Of a DNA stretch of 64,000 nt, positions 33,915-45,889 are shown in pieces. Within the stretch, counting starts at the first letter, position 1; each line of letters begins with the position of its first letter. The notes below the pieces were generated by a model that was given only the letters and a program-made list of their open reading frames with translations, was not told the DNA's origin and did not search any database. Source of the DNA: Carposina sasakii (Eukaryota > Arthropoda > Insecta > Lepidoptera > Carposinidae); contig CP053155.1 in NCBI GenBank assembly GCA_014607495.2, forward strand, positions 4,030,001 through 4,094,000. Direction: 5' to 3'. Position numbers and translations under genes: made by a program.

Positions 33915-34330
33915 ATTAACTCATTTATAGGTGTTTTATTTAAATGATGGGTACGTAATGAAAGATATGTGGGTCATTGTCAAATTTTGAGCGGGTAGCT
34001 AAGAATTTAAAAGGTCCTGAAATCTAAGTGTTTTTAATGTGTTGAAATCTGTAGTAACCACTTACTCGTAAATATGATTTATGCAGAAAAATGCAGTCTA
34101 TTTACTTAACTTTGGACCCTAATATTTTGGAAACCAGACACTTCCCAGGTATGCTTCCATGGAGAAAAATGATCATGATGATAAGGAGATTCCGTAGTTT
34201 CCGGGAACGTTGACGGCCAAAAATCACCCTGTATTCTCCTGGGGACAAGTTTACCTGCTCAAAATTTGACAATGGCATAATTTAAATGAATAAAACTATT
34301 CACCTATAAATAAGTGAAGTACGTTGTATA
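33915..34330. mobile_element. Foldback element with a MITE E fragment between its arms
   Basis: The left arm about 33920-34000 (TTTATAGGTG, GGTCATTGTCAAATTTTGAG) is inverted at about 34247-34325 (CTCAAAATTTGACAATGGCA, CACCTATAAA). MITE E copy D (34079-34231) lies between them. Confidence 0.65.
34079..34231 (-). mobile_element. MITE family E, copy D (truncated)
   Basis: The right part ends ...CCAAAAATCACCCTG followed by TA. The left part is missing beyond TGCAGAAAAATGCAGTC. Confidence 0.8.
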
Positions 34331-34627
34331 AAATATTATTTTTAAAATTTATATTTCAAGGCGCTACCATACAACAACGTCGTTTTATTGACGTTTTTTT
34401 ATTTAATAATGGTACTAAATCTGATTCCCAGAAAGAGATTTGTTTCAACCTTTAGATCGTAGTAATGGAATAAAACAGGTGAAGGTACATTGCGAATCTA
34501 CTGACCGCTAGATCTACGAGTCAATACAATTGGTATGCAGTAATGAGTATTTTGATCACGTACTGAGTGATCAGCGCCATGTTTGCCAATATATAAATAT
34601 ATGACAAATATAAACTTTTATAGGATA
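34331..34627. other. AT-rich spacer
   Basis: Nothing recognisable. Confidence 0.45.
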
Positions 34628-34664
34628 CTAGGGATCCGCTCCGGCTTTGCACGGGTGGAATGCC
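34628..34664 (-). mobile_element. Helitron 3'-terminal fragment
   Basis: CTAG|T end with CCGTGCAAAGCCGGAGCGG; the remainder is replaced by the adjacent SINE-like copy. Confidence 0.6.
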
Positions 34665-34670
34665 CTCGTG

Positions 34671-34925
34671 GCCGCGTGGTGCCGGCAGAGTAGAATTCGT
34701 ACCACCCCATGTCTGCCCGTGGGTATCGTACGAGGTGATTAAGGGTTTCCGGGAGGCGGGCAGCAGCGCCTCCCATGTTGACAATATAGTCCAAAATACA
34801 AACTGCGGTCACCACTCACTAACCCGCCTGCCCAGCGTGGTGACTATGGGCAAATACCCCTCATGACAGTCTTGTGGCGTGCCCTGGGGGAGGCCTATGT
34901 CCAGCAGTGGACTGCAATATGCTGA
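34671..34925 (+). mobile_element. SINE-like family B, copy 2
   Basis: CCGCGTGGTGCCGGCAGAGT start and GAGGCCTATGTCCAGCAGTG..ATATGCTGATGAATG end. Confidence 0.85.
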
Positions 34926-36354
34926 TGAATGCCGTTTCACGTGAACAAACCTGTATTTACCAATGCGTATTATGTTGTTATTTCTCTCTCCGACAAGTAA
35001 ACCACATTATCTAAGATCGTTTTCTCTTTATGTCGCGTATAATTTGTAGTAACCCGTAACGCCTAGGCCGGAGTAGGCTGGCTATAATGACACTATTATC
35101 TTCGATGAGCCCGTCGGGGTTCGGAGGAAAACTACTTAGTTCTATTTTAGGATAGGTTTTTTGGTACTTACGCAGGTTTACAATCATATGTATTGTTTTT
35201 ATTTTACCATACTAGTGCGTTATATAGATTGCATAACGCGTTGGTTTAGTTACTGTAATGTTGTGCGATTTTATTTAATAAATAAATATATGTGGCAGCC
35301 CATTATCGAACTTATACAGAGTCGAAACCACATGTCTATTTTTCCATATAGTATGAAGAATTGCTAAATGTCTCAGGAATGTTCACACTGTTTTGAAAAA
35401 TAAAAATGTGTTTTCAAGTCCCAAACTTTGTGGATAGCGTGGATAGACTCTTTATAGTGGCATATGTTGGTAGCAATTCACTTAACATACCCCTTCTGTT
35501 ACTACCTGTTAATACTGGAAAATAGTTAAAAGTAAGTAACTTAGGTACACGAGTAACAAATTAGGTATAATATAGTGCGGGTGTTCGTTCATGCTACACT
35601 CGTGCTACGAATACTACGCGCGTAGTTCGTAGCATTCTCGTAGTTAACTACGCCGTTTCGACATGGTACAAAATTTATGTTCACACTAAACAATGTACTT
35701 ACGAGTATTGTACCCTTTTTTACTGATAACATAGCAAATTCCCCCTCTCCGTCCATATTTGTCAGAACAGAAAGTGATTTAACATTTTCGCAAAGTAATT
35801 AAAAAACCTGCCTACAAAAAATAATAAAAAAATACGCACGTTAAAACAAACATAACATTTAATGAAAGAACCAATTCAATATATTCGGCACGTTCAGTAA
35901 AACAATCTCATGCCGATTTCCAGTACCGGGGAATATTAAAATACATGCGAAGGGAGGTTTTCACATGCAAATATAAATACTTACGGCTCATTACGCAGAG
36001 GGCTGCGGGGTTGCCATAAAATGCAATAAAAACGATTTACTGCACTTTCCCCGAATACCGCTTCGAGTATGATTTAGGGTAAACCAGGCTGTTAACGACT
36101 TGTTGATTGTATTATCATCCAAGTTTTTTTTGTTCATAATTTTAGTAGTTTAGGCGCGTTTGTTACTCTTAATGCCTAAATTTTTGATATATGGTTTTAA
36201 AAAACTCGTTATTGTCCAAAAGTAATATACATAGGTTAACATACATTTTTATGCTAGGTAATAATGGTTTTAGAGGAAAAAACATTACTTTTCTTAATAA
36301 GTACAAATAATAGCCAATGGTACTACTGACAAGACAATAGTGAAAACATTTTTT
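34926..36354. other. Gene-poor stretch
   Basis: No gene recognised. A hairpin at 35603-35634 (TGCTACGAATACTACGCG / CGCGTAGTTCGTAGCA) shares its GCTACGAA motif with the palindrome at 14461-14478. Confidence 0.5.
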
Positions 36355-36415
36355 TCAGAAACATCCGTGACTCGGAAACAAACATCGATATTCATCATGT
36401 AAATGTTTACATTAG
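36355..36415 (-). mobile_element. Fragment of the tRNA-headed SINE at 37343
   Basis: On the minus strand TGATGAATATCGATGTTTGT then TTCCGAGTCACGGATGTTTC matches the body of the 37343-37583 SINE. Confidence 0.75.
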
Positions 36416-37342
36416 TGGCCAGTCACTGTGTATTTTACCCTAGCATTTTTACATTTCACACGCGTTTTTCATACAATTCGAGACTGATTTGGTTATAAAT
36501 TGCTTTAAATAATTCAATATTTCACAAGTACTTACTTACTTTACCTTATATCGCGGATTTAGACAGAAGTTTTGGTTAACTTTTGAAATATTACTCTGAA
36601 ATGTATTTTTGGATTTGTGTAACTTAATAGAAAATGTAATTTAACGCTTTACATAAATCAAGAAGATTGTTAGGTCAGAATTTTTTATTTTTCTGTTTTC
36701 TGTAGTTTAAACAGAAATGGAATATCTGTCAAAGTTATTATAGGTACCTAATGTTTAGCTCAAACAATATTTATATTTCCATCAAGGGTCGCCCACCACC
36801 GGGCTCTTATAGGGTAAATTTGAATAGTAACGCCTGATACAATTAAATATTTCATATTTATATCCTTTTACAATAATTTGTTCAATTTCTTATCTGATTC
36901 TATGCCGTCATATTATTACCTATACCTATATTCGCTATTTGCTTCATAAAATCTAAAGTATCAAGGTATCTCACATAGTTATTAGACTGCAGGTACGTAC
37001 ACATAGATCATATAAGAACGTAAAATCACAGGTATTAAGGGACCTCATGCACGTAAATTGAAAAGTGCACTCTAAACTAATATCTGAGAGTATATTTTAA
37101 GATATTTCGGGTTATGCAAGTCAAGAGTTAGTCGCATAGGGGTTTCTAATATTTAGGAAATTGCTTTTCCAACGGACTACATAAGGTATAAGTCACACAG
37201 TTGGCTAGCTAGCTATAAGATCAGCTGTTTTGCTATATGACAAACTAAGATTTTTGTTGTCGAAGATACCACCTAGGAAATTAGAATATACCTATAAAGG
37301 ACGGCTAAATACATAAAAGTACCTAACTATATGAAGATTCAT
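36416..37342. other. AT-rich spacer
   Basis: No gene recognised. Confidence 0.5.
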
Positions 37343-37583
37343 GACGGCCGATTGGTCTAGTAGGTAGTGATCCTGCCTGCGACGCCATAGGTCCTGGGTT
37401 CGAATCCCGGTAGGTGCAAACATTGATGTGATGAATATCGATGTTTGTTTCCGAGTCATAGATGTTTCTATACTTATCTATGTATTTATATACCGTTGCT
37501 TAGTACCCACGACACAAGACCTTAGGGATCTTAATGTGGGACTAGGTTAATGTGTTGTGTAGTGTGTGAATATAAAAAAAAAT
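37343..37583 (+). mobile_element. tRNA-derived SINE, Metulj-like, full length
   Basis: The tRNA-like head has an A box (GATTGGTCTAGTAGGTAG) and a near-perfect B box (GGGTTCGAATCCC). The body TGATGAATATCGATGTTTGT, TTAGTACCCACGACACAAG and GGGACTAGGTTAATGTGTTG and an A-rich end follow. The layout resembles lepidopteran Metulj-type SINEs (from memory). Confidence 0.85.
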
Positions 37584-37654
37584 CAAGTAGCACTTACAAA
37601 TTACCTACATGTATATAAATAAAACAATTAAATCATGTTTTATTACAAAAACCA

Positions 37655-37917
37655 TACATACATATAATCACGCCTTTATCCCTTACGGGGTAGGCAGAGT
37701 ACCAAGGATACAACCACATGGTGCCACATCTGACCAATTTTGAGGGTATAGTTAAGATGTACAAGTTCGGTTAGTAGTGACAGGTGGTCAGCCCATCGCC
37801 TACAAAACACCAAGACCCTCTTGTCCCTCTACTGACTTGTACAGTATGCCCGGGAAAAGAAGCAGCTGTAGTATTATACTTTTTTTTTCACTCCCAGAGC
37901 AGCATAGAAGAAATAAT
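37655..37917 (-). mobile_element. SINE-like family A, full copy 2
   Basis: Minus-strand head at TCTATGCTGCTCTGGGAGTG, tail at AAGGCGTGATTATATG(TATG)n. A 21-bp exact direct repeat (ATGTATATAAATAAAACAAT plus T) occurs at 37609-37629 and 37920-37940 and may be the target duplication, with about 25 extra bases between it and the tail. Confidence 0.85.
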
Positions 37918-37940
37918 AGATGTATATAAATAAAACAATT

Positions 37941-38394
37941 TAAGCATCTTTTCCATTCGAGATCCAATGTAGGTACAAAATTTATAAATAACATAATTTA
38001 GCATAACACAATTTTGTCAATCTTACTATGCAGCTGTAGGTATAACTACCTACAGAGTACCTATACTTAAACTTACTAACTTAAGCCAGCTTTTGGTGCC
38101 CAAAAAATTCACAATATGACATCATCCTATCCCGCAGGGCCTTAGAGATTATTGACTACAATCGAGCCCGCGGCGCTCGCTGTCTCGAAGTATTATTAAA
38201 CGAAAATTTATTTTCTAAAACGAACAAGTACACCGACGACGACTTAAGAACCTATTTCGCGTACGTTTAAAAATTGCATGCAGTAAATTCCACTGAAGTT
38301 GGCGCGAATTGAATTTATATCGAGAGGTTTGGCTTGTGTGTTTAAATATAAATGCGATGCCAAATACCTAGGATTTATATTGTAACTAGACGTA
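37941..38394. other. Spacer
   Basis: No gene recognised. Confidence 0.45.
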
Positions 38395-38450
38395 CTTATG
38401 GCCCCTTATGGCATCCCTGGGGAAGGCCGTGGTCTGTGATAGGCTGATGT
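38395..38450 (+). mobile_element. Family B / RTE tail fragment
   Basis: CCCTTATGGCATCCCTGGGG..AAGGCCGTGGTCTGTGATAGGCTGATG is a decayed version of the shared tail. Confidence 0.55.
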
Positions 38451-38506
38451 TTATGTGTGTAATCATAATAATAATAATATAATTAAGGTTACATACATAC
38501 TTATTA

Positions 38507-38779
38507 AGGCCGCGTGGTGCCGGCAGAGTAGAATTCGTACCACCCCATGTCTGCCCGTGGGTATCATACGAGGCGATTAAGGGTTCCCGGAAGGTGGGCA
38601 GCAGCGCCTCTCGTGTTGACAACATAGTTCAAAATACAAGCTGCGGTCACAAACCCGCCTGCCCAGCGTGGTGACTATGGGCAAATAGCCCCCATGGCAG
38701 TCTTGTGGCGTGCTCTGGGGGAGGCCAACGTCCAGCAGTGGACTGCAATAGGCTGATGATGATGATGATGATGATGACC
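38507..38779 (+). mobile_element. SINE-like family B, copy 3, with 9-bp TSD
   Basis: Full copy ending in (GAT)n. TACTTATTA lies on both sides at 38498-38506 and 38780-38788, supporting retroposition. Confidence 0.88.
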
Positions 38780-38788
38780 TACTTATTA

Positions 38789-40784
38789 CGCAATCATTAA
38801 AATATTTGAATTCGTAGATGTTTGTCATTCTGACAACTTACGCCCGACTACATACCTACATTAGGTATATCAGTTAGATATCTACGTTTTATTATTTTGA
38901 TATCTTACCTATGACTCCTATGTGGGATCAATTAATATATGAAATGAAATTTAACAGAATAATCCAAAAACTACTTTACAAAATAAGCTCACGGCACTAC
39001 GAGTACGAACACACTCCTATATAATATCCTACAAAATTCAGCTCTCACGAAAATAATGATGCATACATTTTTCGGGTTCCCACTGCATCGTCTAGGAAAT
39101 ATGAAAAATTGAGTGCGCAGCGATGCCAGCCCAGGTGCACAGTCAGTATACACGTAAAGCCTAGATTTAGGCTCAGGGAGGGTCTCTGATTCCCAAAGTG
39201 GGGGTAGCGTCCTCTCTCAGCTAGTTAATAGAAAAGGTAGCGTCGTCGTCATATTAGTAGGTAGTTGTTCCGTGTGAGATTTAACATGAAGGCCGACAGA
39301 CGTATTAGTTTCGAATGTGTAATTATGTGTGGTAACTATATCTAAATTCTCTCTAAATAAATAATTATAAGCCATTACAAATATTATAATGGCACCGGTA
39401 ATTTAAAAAGGAGACAGTAGGTACTTAGTAATAACTTACACACTCCAGCAAAGTGTCTACAAATAAGTGTACCTTCCTACATAGGTTAATCTTGTTTATG
39501 CTGACGATGATAATGGGGCGATAGTTTTATAAGTTTGGGAACCATTGCATAGAGATGAACAGCTACACTGTTCAGACCTACTGCGGGTTGGGGAACTCGC
39601 CTCGAATTCCTTGTAAATCTCGGGAAAATATCTCACAAAAGATTTACTCTACCAAACTTACAATGTCATTATGATACAAAACCAAGGTTGAAGTGTGGTT
39701 TAGAGGGAAAAACTGTACCTACAGAGCTAGGTATACTGAAGAAACACTGGTGAAATGCTTGCAAATAATAAATTTCACGTTGAATTCCGTAGTAAGAGGT
39801 AGGTACCGTGGCTAACGAGGGCAGAGTGCTTCAGCCAAAGCCGGAGGATTTCGTGAGCGTCTCGAGTAAACCAGTTATTGCTAAACGACTCACTCAAAAG
39901 GCAATTCTAAAAATCTATCGGAACTAGAAAATATTGTAGAAAAACCAATGTCCATTTTTGCCTGCTGATTGTATTCGAAATTCAAATCAATATGATTTTA
40001 TGTTTGAGAATTTGACTTCACTAGCACATTGATAAAAATGTTATGTTACTTATATCACAATTTTGCTCATGATTGTACTTATTAGCGAAACAATACTATT
40101 TAATTATTTTTTTTTGAAGTTGGATGAGTTGGCCAAAGAAAAATAACACTTAAATAGGTATGTTTATTTCTTATCCCGTGGATTTAAAAAAGTAACATGA
40201 CAAAGTAACATTTGACCAAAGAGCCATATGTCGTCGGTCTAATTATCAAAATGCGTAACTCCAAAAAAAACAACTAAATTTTAAGCATTATTCTAACAGG
40301 AAGGTAACACGATTCTACGCCAGATGGCATTAAAAGTAAAATTTCGATTTTTTTAAATTGACAGACGATGTAAGATCTCTAAGTTTTAGTGATGTGGTGC
40401 CTATACCTATTGTTTTATGTTATTCTAAACCAGATAACATACCCTCTTCACCGTTTGAGAAGGTCAAGGTCAACAATACAAAGCTATTGTAAATAGATAA
40501 CGTAAAACAATGGTCCCGTAGGCTCAGAAGTCCAGGAGTGCGGTCAGCGCGGGTCGTGCGGTTAAGAACACGTTTAGTTAGAAGCTCCAAGTAGGATAGG
40601 GTAAGTTAGGGTAGGTAGGGTAAGGCGCACTCGACTCCTATAACCTATTTACATTAACCTGTGTGATACTGATATTAATCTCTTCAAAAGTGGTTACCTG
40701 GAAGCTAACATTAGTGGCATCAATTTGAGTGTTTGAGTTTTTATAACATAGCTCGATGAACCGATGACCGATAGAGCCGAATGG
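38789..40784. other. 2-kb gene-poor stretch
   Basis: No gene, RNA or shared repeat recognised. Confidence 0.5.
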
Positions 40785-40985
40785 TTCTAGCAGGAGTGAA
40801 TTCATACCATACGTATCCGCAAGCGCAGTGTGGGAAGGCCATCAGCGAGATTGATAGACGACCTAGCGAAGGTCGCGGGTATCTGCTGGATGCAGGCCGT
40901 TTCCGACCGGTCGGAGTGGAGGTTGTTGGGGTAGGCCTATGTTCAGCAGTGGACGTCTCATGGCTGAAAGGTCTAGTCTAGTAGT
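40785..40985 (+). mobile_element. RTE-type LINE C-terminal fragment
   Basis: The nucleotides closely match 62203-62391 (CGACCTAGCGAAGGTCGCGG, TTCCGACCGGTCGGAGTGGA, TTCAGCAGTGGACGTCTCAT). In the LINE frame it reads DDLAKVAG..WMQA.SDRSEWRLLG.AYVQQWTS. Confidence 0.75.
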
Positions 40986-42454
40986 CTCTCCAGGTCTAGT
41001 AGTCTACAATTCCCATCAAGGAAACATAGGTAGTTATATATCTATCTATATCTACATGTACTTACTACTTACATTTATGACGTCACCAGCTGCAAATGCG
41101 AACATACTTAGCCTCGGCTACTTTGGCTAGAGTCCAGTAGGATCAAGAAATTAAAGATCGTTTTCCACAGTTACAGTTAAATTACTTGCCTCAATAAAAA
41201 TAAGCAAAGTTGCAAAAAATGTCGAAACGAATATTAAAATCTGGTCTGCGCTTCGTAACGAAATCTCAAAGTTAAAAGCTTACGCTTGTTACGTAATTCC
41301 GTATAATATTTCCACTTTTTTCCCTGTTTTAGCGCAGTGAAGGTATAACAGGGGACATCTTGTTTACGTCAAAGTGTACTCCCACGTCACGTCGTCGCTC
41401 AGCTCTTGAAAAATTAGGAAGTACTCTATTTTCCAACATTTACCAAGATTTTATCGTTCATTTTGCATTTGATCTCATATTAGGTACAGTAGGTTAATAT
41501 TTATGTAGAAAACTTTGAGAGCTGAATTTATTGACAACTTACCATCTTTATAAATAATAACAAATAGTTTTCGGCAGCGGGTTGATGTCTTTCAAACATA
41601 CAACGTACATTCGGCTGTATCCTTCCAAATCATGGGGCCTAGTCAAGACGGCATTAGCCTAAGACTACTCCAGGAGTCATAACAGATGCATGTATAAGGA
41701 GGATATGTATGTTGGCGGCAGCCATCTCTCATGCTGCAACTCCCGTAACCGAGCCAGATATTCAATACTTCAGTTATGTCATTTGATATACAATAATCCT
41801 TATCAAATTGTAATATCTCTTGCTATGCATCAAAGACAATGGAACTTATCATGCTGAGCAACTCCGAAATATGCAAATCAAATTCAATCTTTCGTCAGGA
41901 TAACAGTTTACTGAATAATTGGTCCCTGGTTATGATCGATCCTTACGAACAGATTAGCAATCGGTAAGGCAGATAAACATCTGTATGTAGTTAGCTCCAG
42001 GATGATGATGATGCCCGAGGTTTCAATACTAGATGCAATTTGTGCAGTTATGAAATTGGCAGTCGATACATGCACGGAACATGGTGACCTATATGTGGCG
42101 AATCGAACTGGTGACCTATATGTGGCGACGTAGCTGGGTGCATCTCTCCAGCCGTGAACCATTAGCATGATCACTATTTTGTAGTGCACTTTCGCTTATT
42201 GCACACTTGACCTCGTTCTTTCGATTTTAGCGCATACATACTCTTATTAACCGACTTCAAAAAGAGAGGTTATCAATTCGTCTGTATGTTTATTTATTTT
42301 TTTGTTAAGTTTAGTGTTATTAATACTTATTATTATCAAAGATCTGATATAAGCACAGATGATACTTCACTAAAATATATAAGTACCCTCATCTCGGCTA
42401 ATCGAGCAGAATTTTACACGAAATAAATAAATTATACGAGTAATAAGAAATGAA
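40986..42454. other. Gene-poor stretch
   Basis: No gene. A 27-bp tandem duplication of TGGTGACCTATATGTGGCGA occurs at 42082 and 42109. CCGACTTCAAAAAGAGAGGTT near 42250 is a short lepidopteran repeat relic. Confidence 0.45.
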
Positions 42455-42535
42455 AAAAATTTCACCCGAGTGAGACTTGAACTCACAACCTCTCGCATAC
42501 CGCGCTGTGCTCTAATCACGAAATAAATAGTCCGA
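42455..42535 (-). mobile_element. tRNA-like SINE fragment
   Basis: On the minus strand GCGGTATGCGAGAGGTTGTG then AGTTCAAGTCTCACTCGGGTG leads to a T-run and CATTTCTTA, as at 16397-16490. The A box is degenerate. Confidence 0.6.
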
Positions 42536-43298
42536 ATGGTTTCATCAAATAGCTCCTTTGAACATAGAGCAATAAGAGTACTCCGTTCTATAAGTAATTC
42601 TAGCTCATAATATTCATGGATACTAAAACGGACGAACAAATAAGCTTCAATAATGAGTTAACTAAATATTCCGTTGTGAGCGGGTCGTATAAAATTTATT
42701 GTCGCGGATTATGAATGAAATGTCCATAATAAAAGACTCTACACACTAGCGTTTTGAACTTATTATCATCAGCTGTACCTACGAGCACTGACGGCTCGTC
42801 CTAAGGAGCGCTGGTGCGGTGCACTCCCACCCACGACAATCATTACATAGGCAATCTATATTTCTCTATATTTATAATTATCTTTCAATTCTACTATGTT
42901 TATAGAATAGTGTCTACGCGTTCGTTTCAAGTAAGTTGTAATCTTATGTATCGAGTAGAGCTCTAGCGATCGCGCTCCAATGAAACGAAATTTGGTATGA
43001 TTCCTAGTACTGTATTCAATGAGTGCGAAAGAGACATACCGACATAGGCCGGCGCGTGAAACAGAAGATTTCGTATGAAAAATTAGCCTTATCTGGAGCA
43101 CCGCTCACTTTAATTCGCGTATGCCGCCACTAGAGTTCGTTTAGTCCGAGTTAGAACGCGATATGGTTGTCTTTAATGTGTTTCATTAGGTCATCTAAAT
43201 TTTTAAAATTGTACGATTGAACTTGCACTATCCCATTCGTTAAGGGAGTGAACACCCATCTAAAAATGTCAGCAGCCGCCTCTGCCTACTAGTTGCTA
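42536..43298. other. Spacer
   Basis: No gene recognised. Confidence 0.45.
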
Positions 43299-43810
43299 TC
43301 TTTATAACATAGTATAAAACAAAGTTGCTTCCCTGCTGTCTGTCTGTATGTCTATGTAAGTTCTTTTGGTGTCGTTTTCACTTATACGAAGCGCACCGGT
43401 GTGCGAATGGGATAGTTCCGAAGTAAGAAGTATTTGTAATTGATATGAAATATTCAGTAATCAGGAAAAAATGCATGTTTCCATGAACAAACTATTATCA
43501 ATATTGATTACAAAACAGTACTTACTGAAAATATAACATCCATCTTTTTTTTTCATTTTTAATATGTAGTTTTTATAGTTTTTCACGGCATACTTTGGCA
43601 TCGCGAGACGTTTGAACGCTAGCGAGGCTTATTCTGACTGACGCTAAAAGAGTGCCAACTTTTGATTTATGCCTTCATTTGGCGGTGCCACTTTTCGTGC
43701 GTATATTGTGTATCTACCATTATATTTGATCGAAGGAGAGTGATTGAAGAGAAAGGTTTATATATTTAGTATCAACGTTGCACCCGTGCGAAGCCGGTGC
43801 GGTTCGCTAG
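43299..43810 (+). mobile_element. Probable non-autonomous Helitron (diverged)
   Basis: The 3' terminus is clear: a hairpin-forming CACCCGTGCGAAGCCGGTGC followed by GGTTCGCTAG|T. The 5' terminus TCTTTATAACATAGTATAAAAC with CTGTCTGTCTGTATGTC is typical of another Helitron subfamily but less certain. Confidence 0.65.
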
Positions 43811-45007
43811 TAATTGATAAACGCCCAATGTAGTTTCTTTTTTCGGTCTAGCCTGTTACAGCCTCACGATCCTGGTACCAGAATGCGACTGAATGAATAT
43901 TGGGAACTAGTCAATAAGTAGGTAGTCATTACGGCCTGCGATTAATTCGATCTCTACTCCACGACAATACCATAATTTTAGGTCTGTCTACGAAGAACTG
44001 ATGCTCTATGTCCTTATTATTCAGAAGAATACCAAACAATAGCCGTGTTTTTACAAAAACCACGCAATTTGAAACATTGTTTAGTTAGGCTACTGTCTAA
44101 ACTAGTCTAATTTGTCAGATGGGTAGGTAATATATACATTTTGCAATCGAATGTAGTTTCAGTTTGGACTTCGATTTCGGACTCTGTTTTGTAAAAACAT
44201 CCCATAAAGTGAATTGCAGAAGGGGTATGTTAAGCGAAATGCTATGAAAATAGCCTAGGAACCTATTCACAAAATTTAATTTAATGTACGAAATTTGTTC
44301 TTTTTAAGACAGTATGGGGAATTACTACACAGCTCAAGAATGTTCGTTCATACAAACTTAATAAAATAAATAAACAGGTTCTTACAGTGGGTTATTTTCT
44401 TAGAATTTCGATTAACATACCCTTACACCCTGTACAAGTACTTACCTATTTAAAAACAAAAACCACCGTAAAGCCGATACCTACGAGTAGCTTCTGGCGA
44501 ACTGCGAATATTTCAAAATAGATAGCTCTTTATAGAAGGGAAGTGAGATTTCCTGTGAGCTGATTGATTCAGCAGACGAATTGGATTATGAGATATTCGT
44601 ATTACAGCGAGTTGGCGCCAAATTTACTTTCGCAGAACGTTCTAGAACTTTCCAGCTGGTTCCACGGACGAGTTCCTCAAAGGATTCATTTTAGCGATGA
44701 TTTCAAGGCGTTTTATTTAACGTTCGCGCACAATATTTCTCGATTGAAGAATCATTTATTTGCTCCAATAAACGTGCCTATTTTGAGATATATTTTAATA
44801 ACCAGTAGGAATAGGATAGGATAGTAGCTATGTACCTATTCTATCCTTTTTCTGGTTATGGAAGAATTTTTGGGATGAATTTGTCTGGTGGAGTGAAACA
44901 GTTACTTTTCCTTGAAGGGATTTGGGTTTAACGTTTTCCTACCTAGTAAAGTAGTCGCTTTTACGTTATTTATAGATAAATATTTTGTTATAAAATAGGT
45001 AGGTACT
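43811..45007. other. Gene-poor stretch around the heat-shock element
   Basis: No gene recognised apart from the heat-shock element noted separately. Confidence 0.45.
44634..44653. promoter_or_regulatory. Perfect four-unit heat-shock element
   Basis: AGAACGTTCTAGAACTTTCC is four exact alternating nGAAn units, the HSF trimer binding site. No heat-shock protein gene, TATA box or other promoter element was found next to it. An 86-codon frame at 44564-44824 contains it but has no recognisable domain. Confidence 0.5.
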
Positions 45008-45230
45008 AATGCGGGGTTTACTCCTTCCGTGCATGTTGTAAGAGTCGGCTAAGGAACTCGGGTGCGCGAATAATTAGCAACTTGTCATTGATAATTAATA
45101 ACATCTCACCCTGCTATTCTAAATGTGACGATCATTGAATTCATGATCCTGTAGCTCTGGTTATCCCATTTTGGAAACAAAGCCGTGTGAATATGTATGT
45201 CTACTGTTAACATAATATGTACAATCCTGG
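45008..45230 (+). repeat. Dispersed repeat family C, copy 1
   Basis: CTCCTTCCGTGCATGTTGTA..AAGGAACTCGGGTGCGCG...ATGATCCTGTAGCTCTGGTT..CCATTTTGGAAACAAAGCC. A diverged second copy in the same orientation follows at 45890-46060. Shorter relics lie at 51205-51315, 58345-58410 and 62925-63005. Confidence 0.65.
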
Positions 45231-45523
45231 AAACAAGAGAAATTCACTCCCTTATACCATAACTTTACACTCATGATGACACTCAACTAATTTAGTCATA
45301 GCCTCGTTAAATTCAATGCTAAATAATATAAAGTGGGCACTGCGGCTTGATATAATAATGCTTTGTTGGACTTAATAATATTACGGCTTGGCACGACGCC
45401 AGGGAGGGCCTTAAGATGAAATTTCACGCTTCTCTGCACTCCGTGTAGAAACGGTTGCGGATAAGCTTTGATTATAACAGTAAATTTTGTGTAGTGCAGC
45501 TCTGAGACTATGTCCGACTGTGT

Positions 45524-45560
45524 ACGCTATGTTCACTGTGCTAGACAGTGGACATAGCGT
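45524..45560. repeat. 16-bp stem hairpin
   Basis: ACGCTATGTTCACTGT and ACAGTGGACATAGCGT pair with one T-G wobble around a 5-base loop. Too short for a pre-miRNA. Confidence 0.7.
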
Positions 45561-45889
45561 AAGATTGTACCAAGTTTGTACTGTAAACTTATCTTTGGAA
45601 GCACTTATATCTTAATTATCCGACCTTCACTTGAGGGATCGGTTCATATCTCACGGAACATGCGTCGCGTATTATCGGTCGCGTAACGCCAGAACAGACA
45701 AAATATATAGAAAAACACTCGACCTTTTACACTCAGCCGATGGCAATGATGCGTTTGTCTGTACCAGGAGATACGCTCGACGCATCTTCCATCAGATATG
45801 AACCGACCCTAAATGATTGGGTAAAGCACAAAACAGATTAGAACTAGATTTATAAATAATACTTTTAATATAAAAAAAATAATACTCCG

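Noticed and set aside
44564..44824. 86-codon gene around the heat-shock element
   Set aside because: No domain resemblance, and neither a promoter nor splice sites support it.
45524..45560. pre-miRNA
   Set aside because: The stem is only 16 bp with a 5-base loop, and flanks do not extend the pairing.
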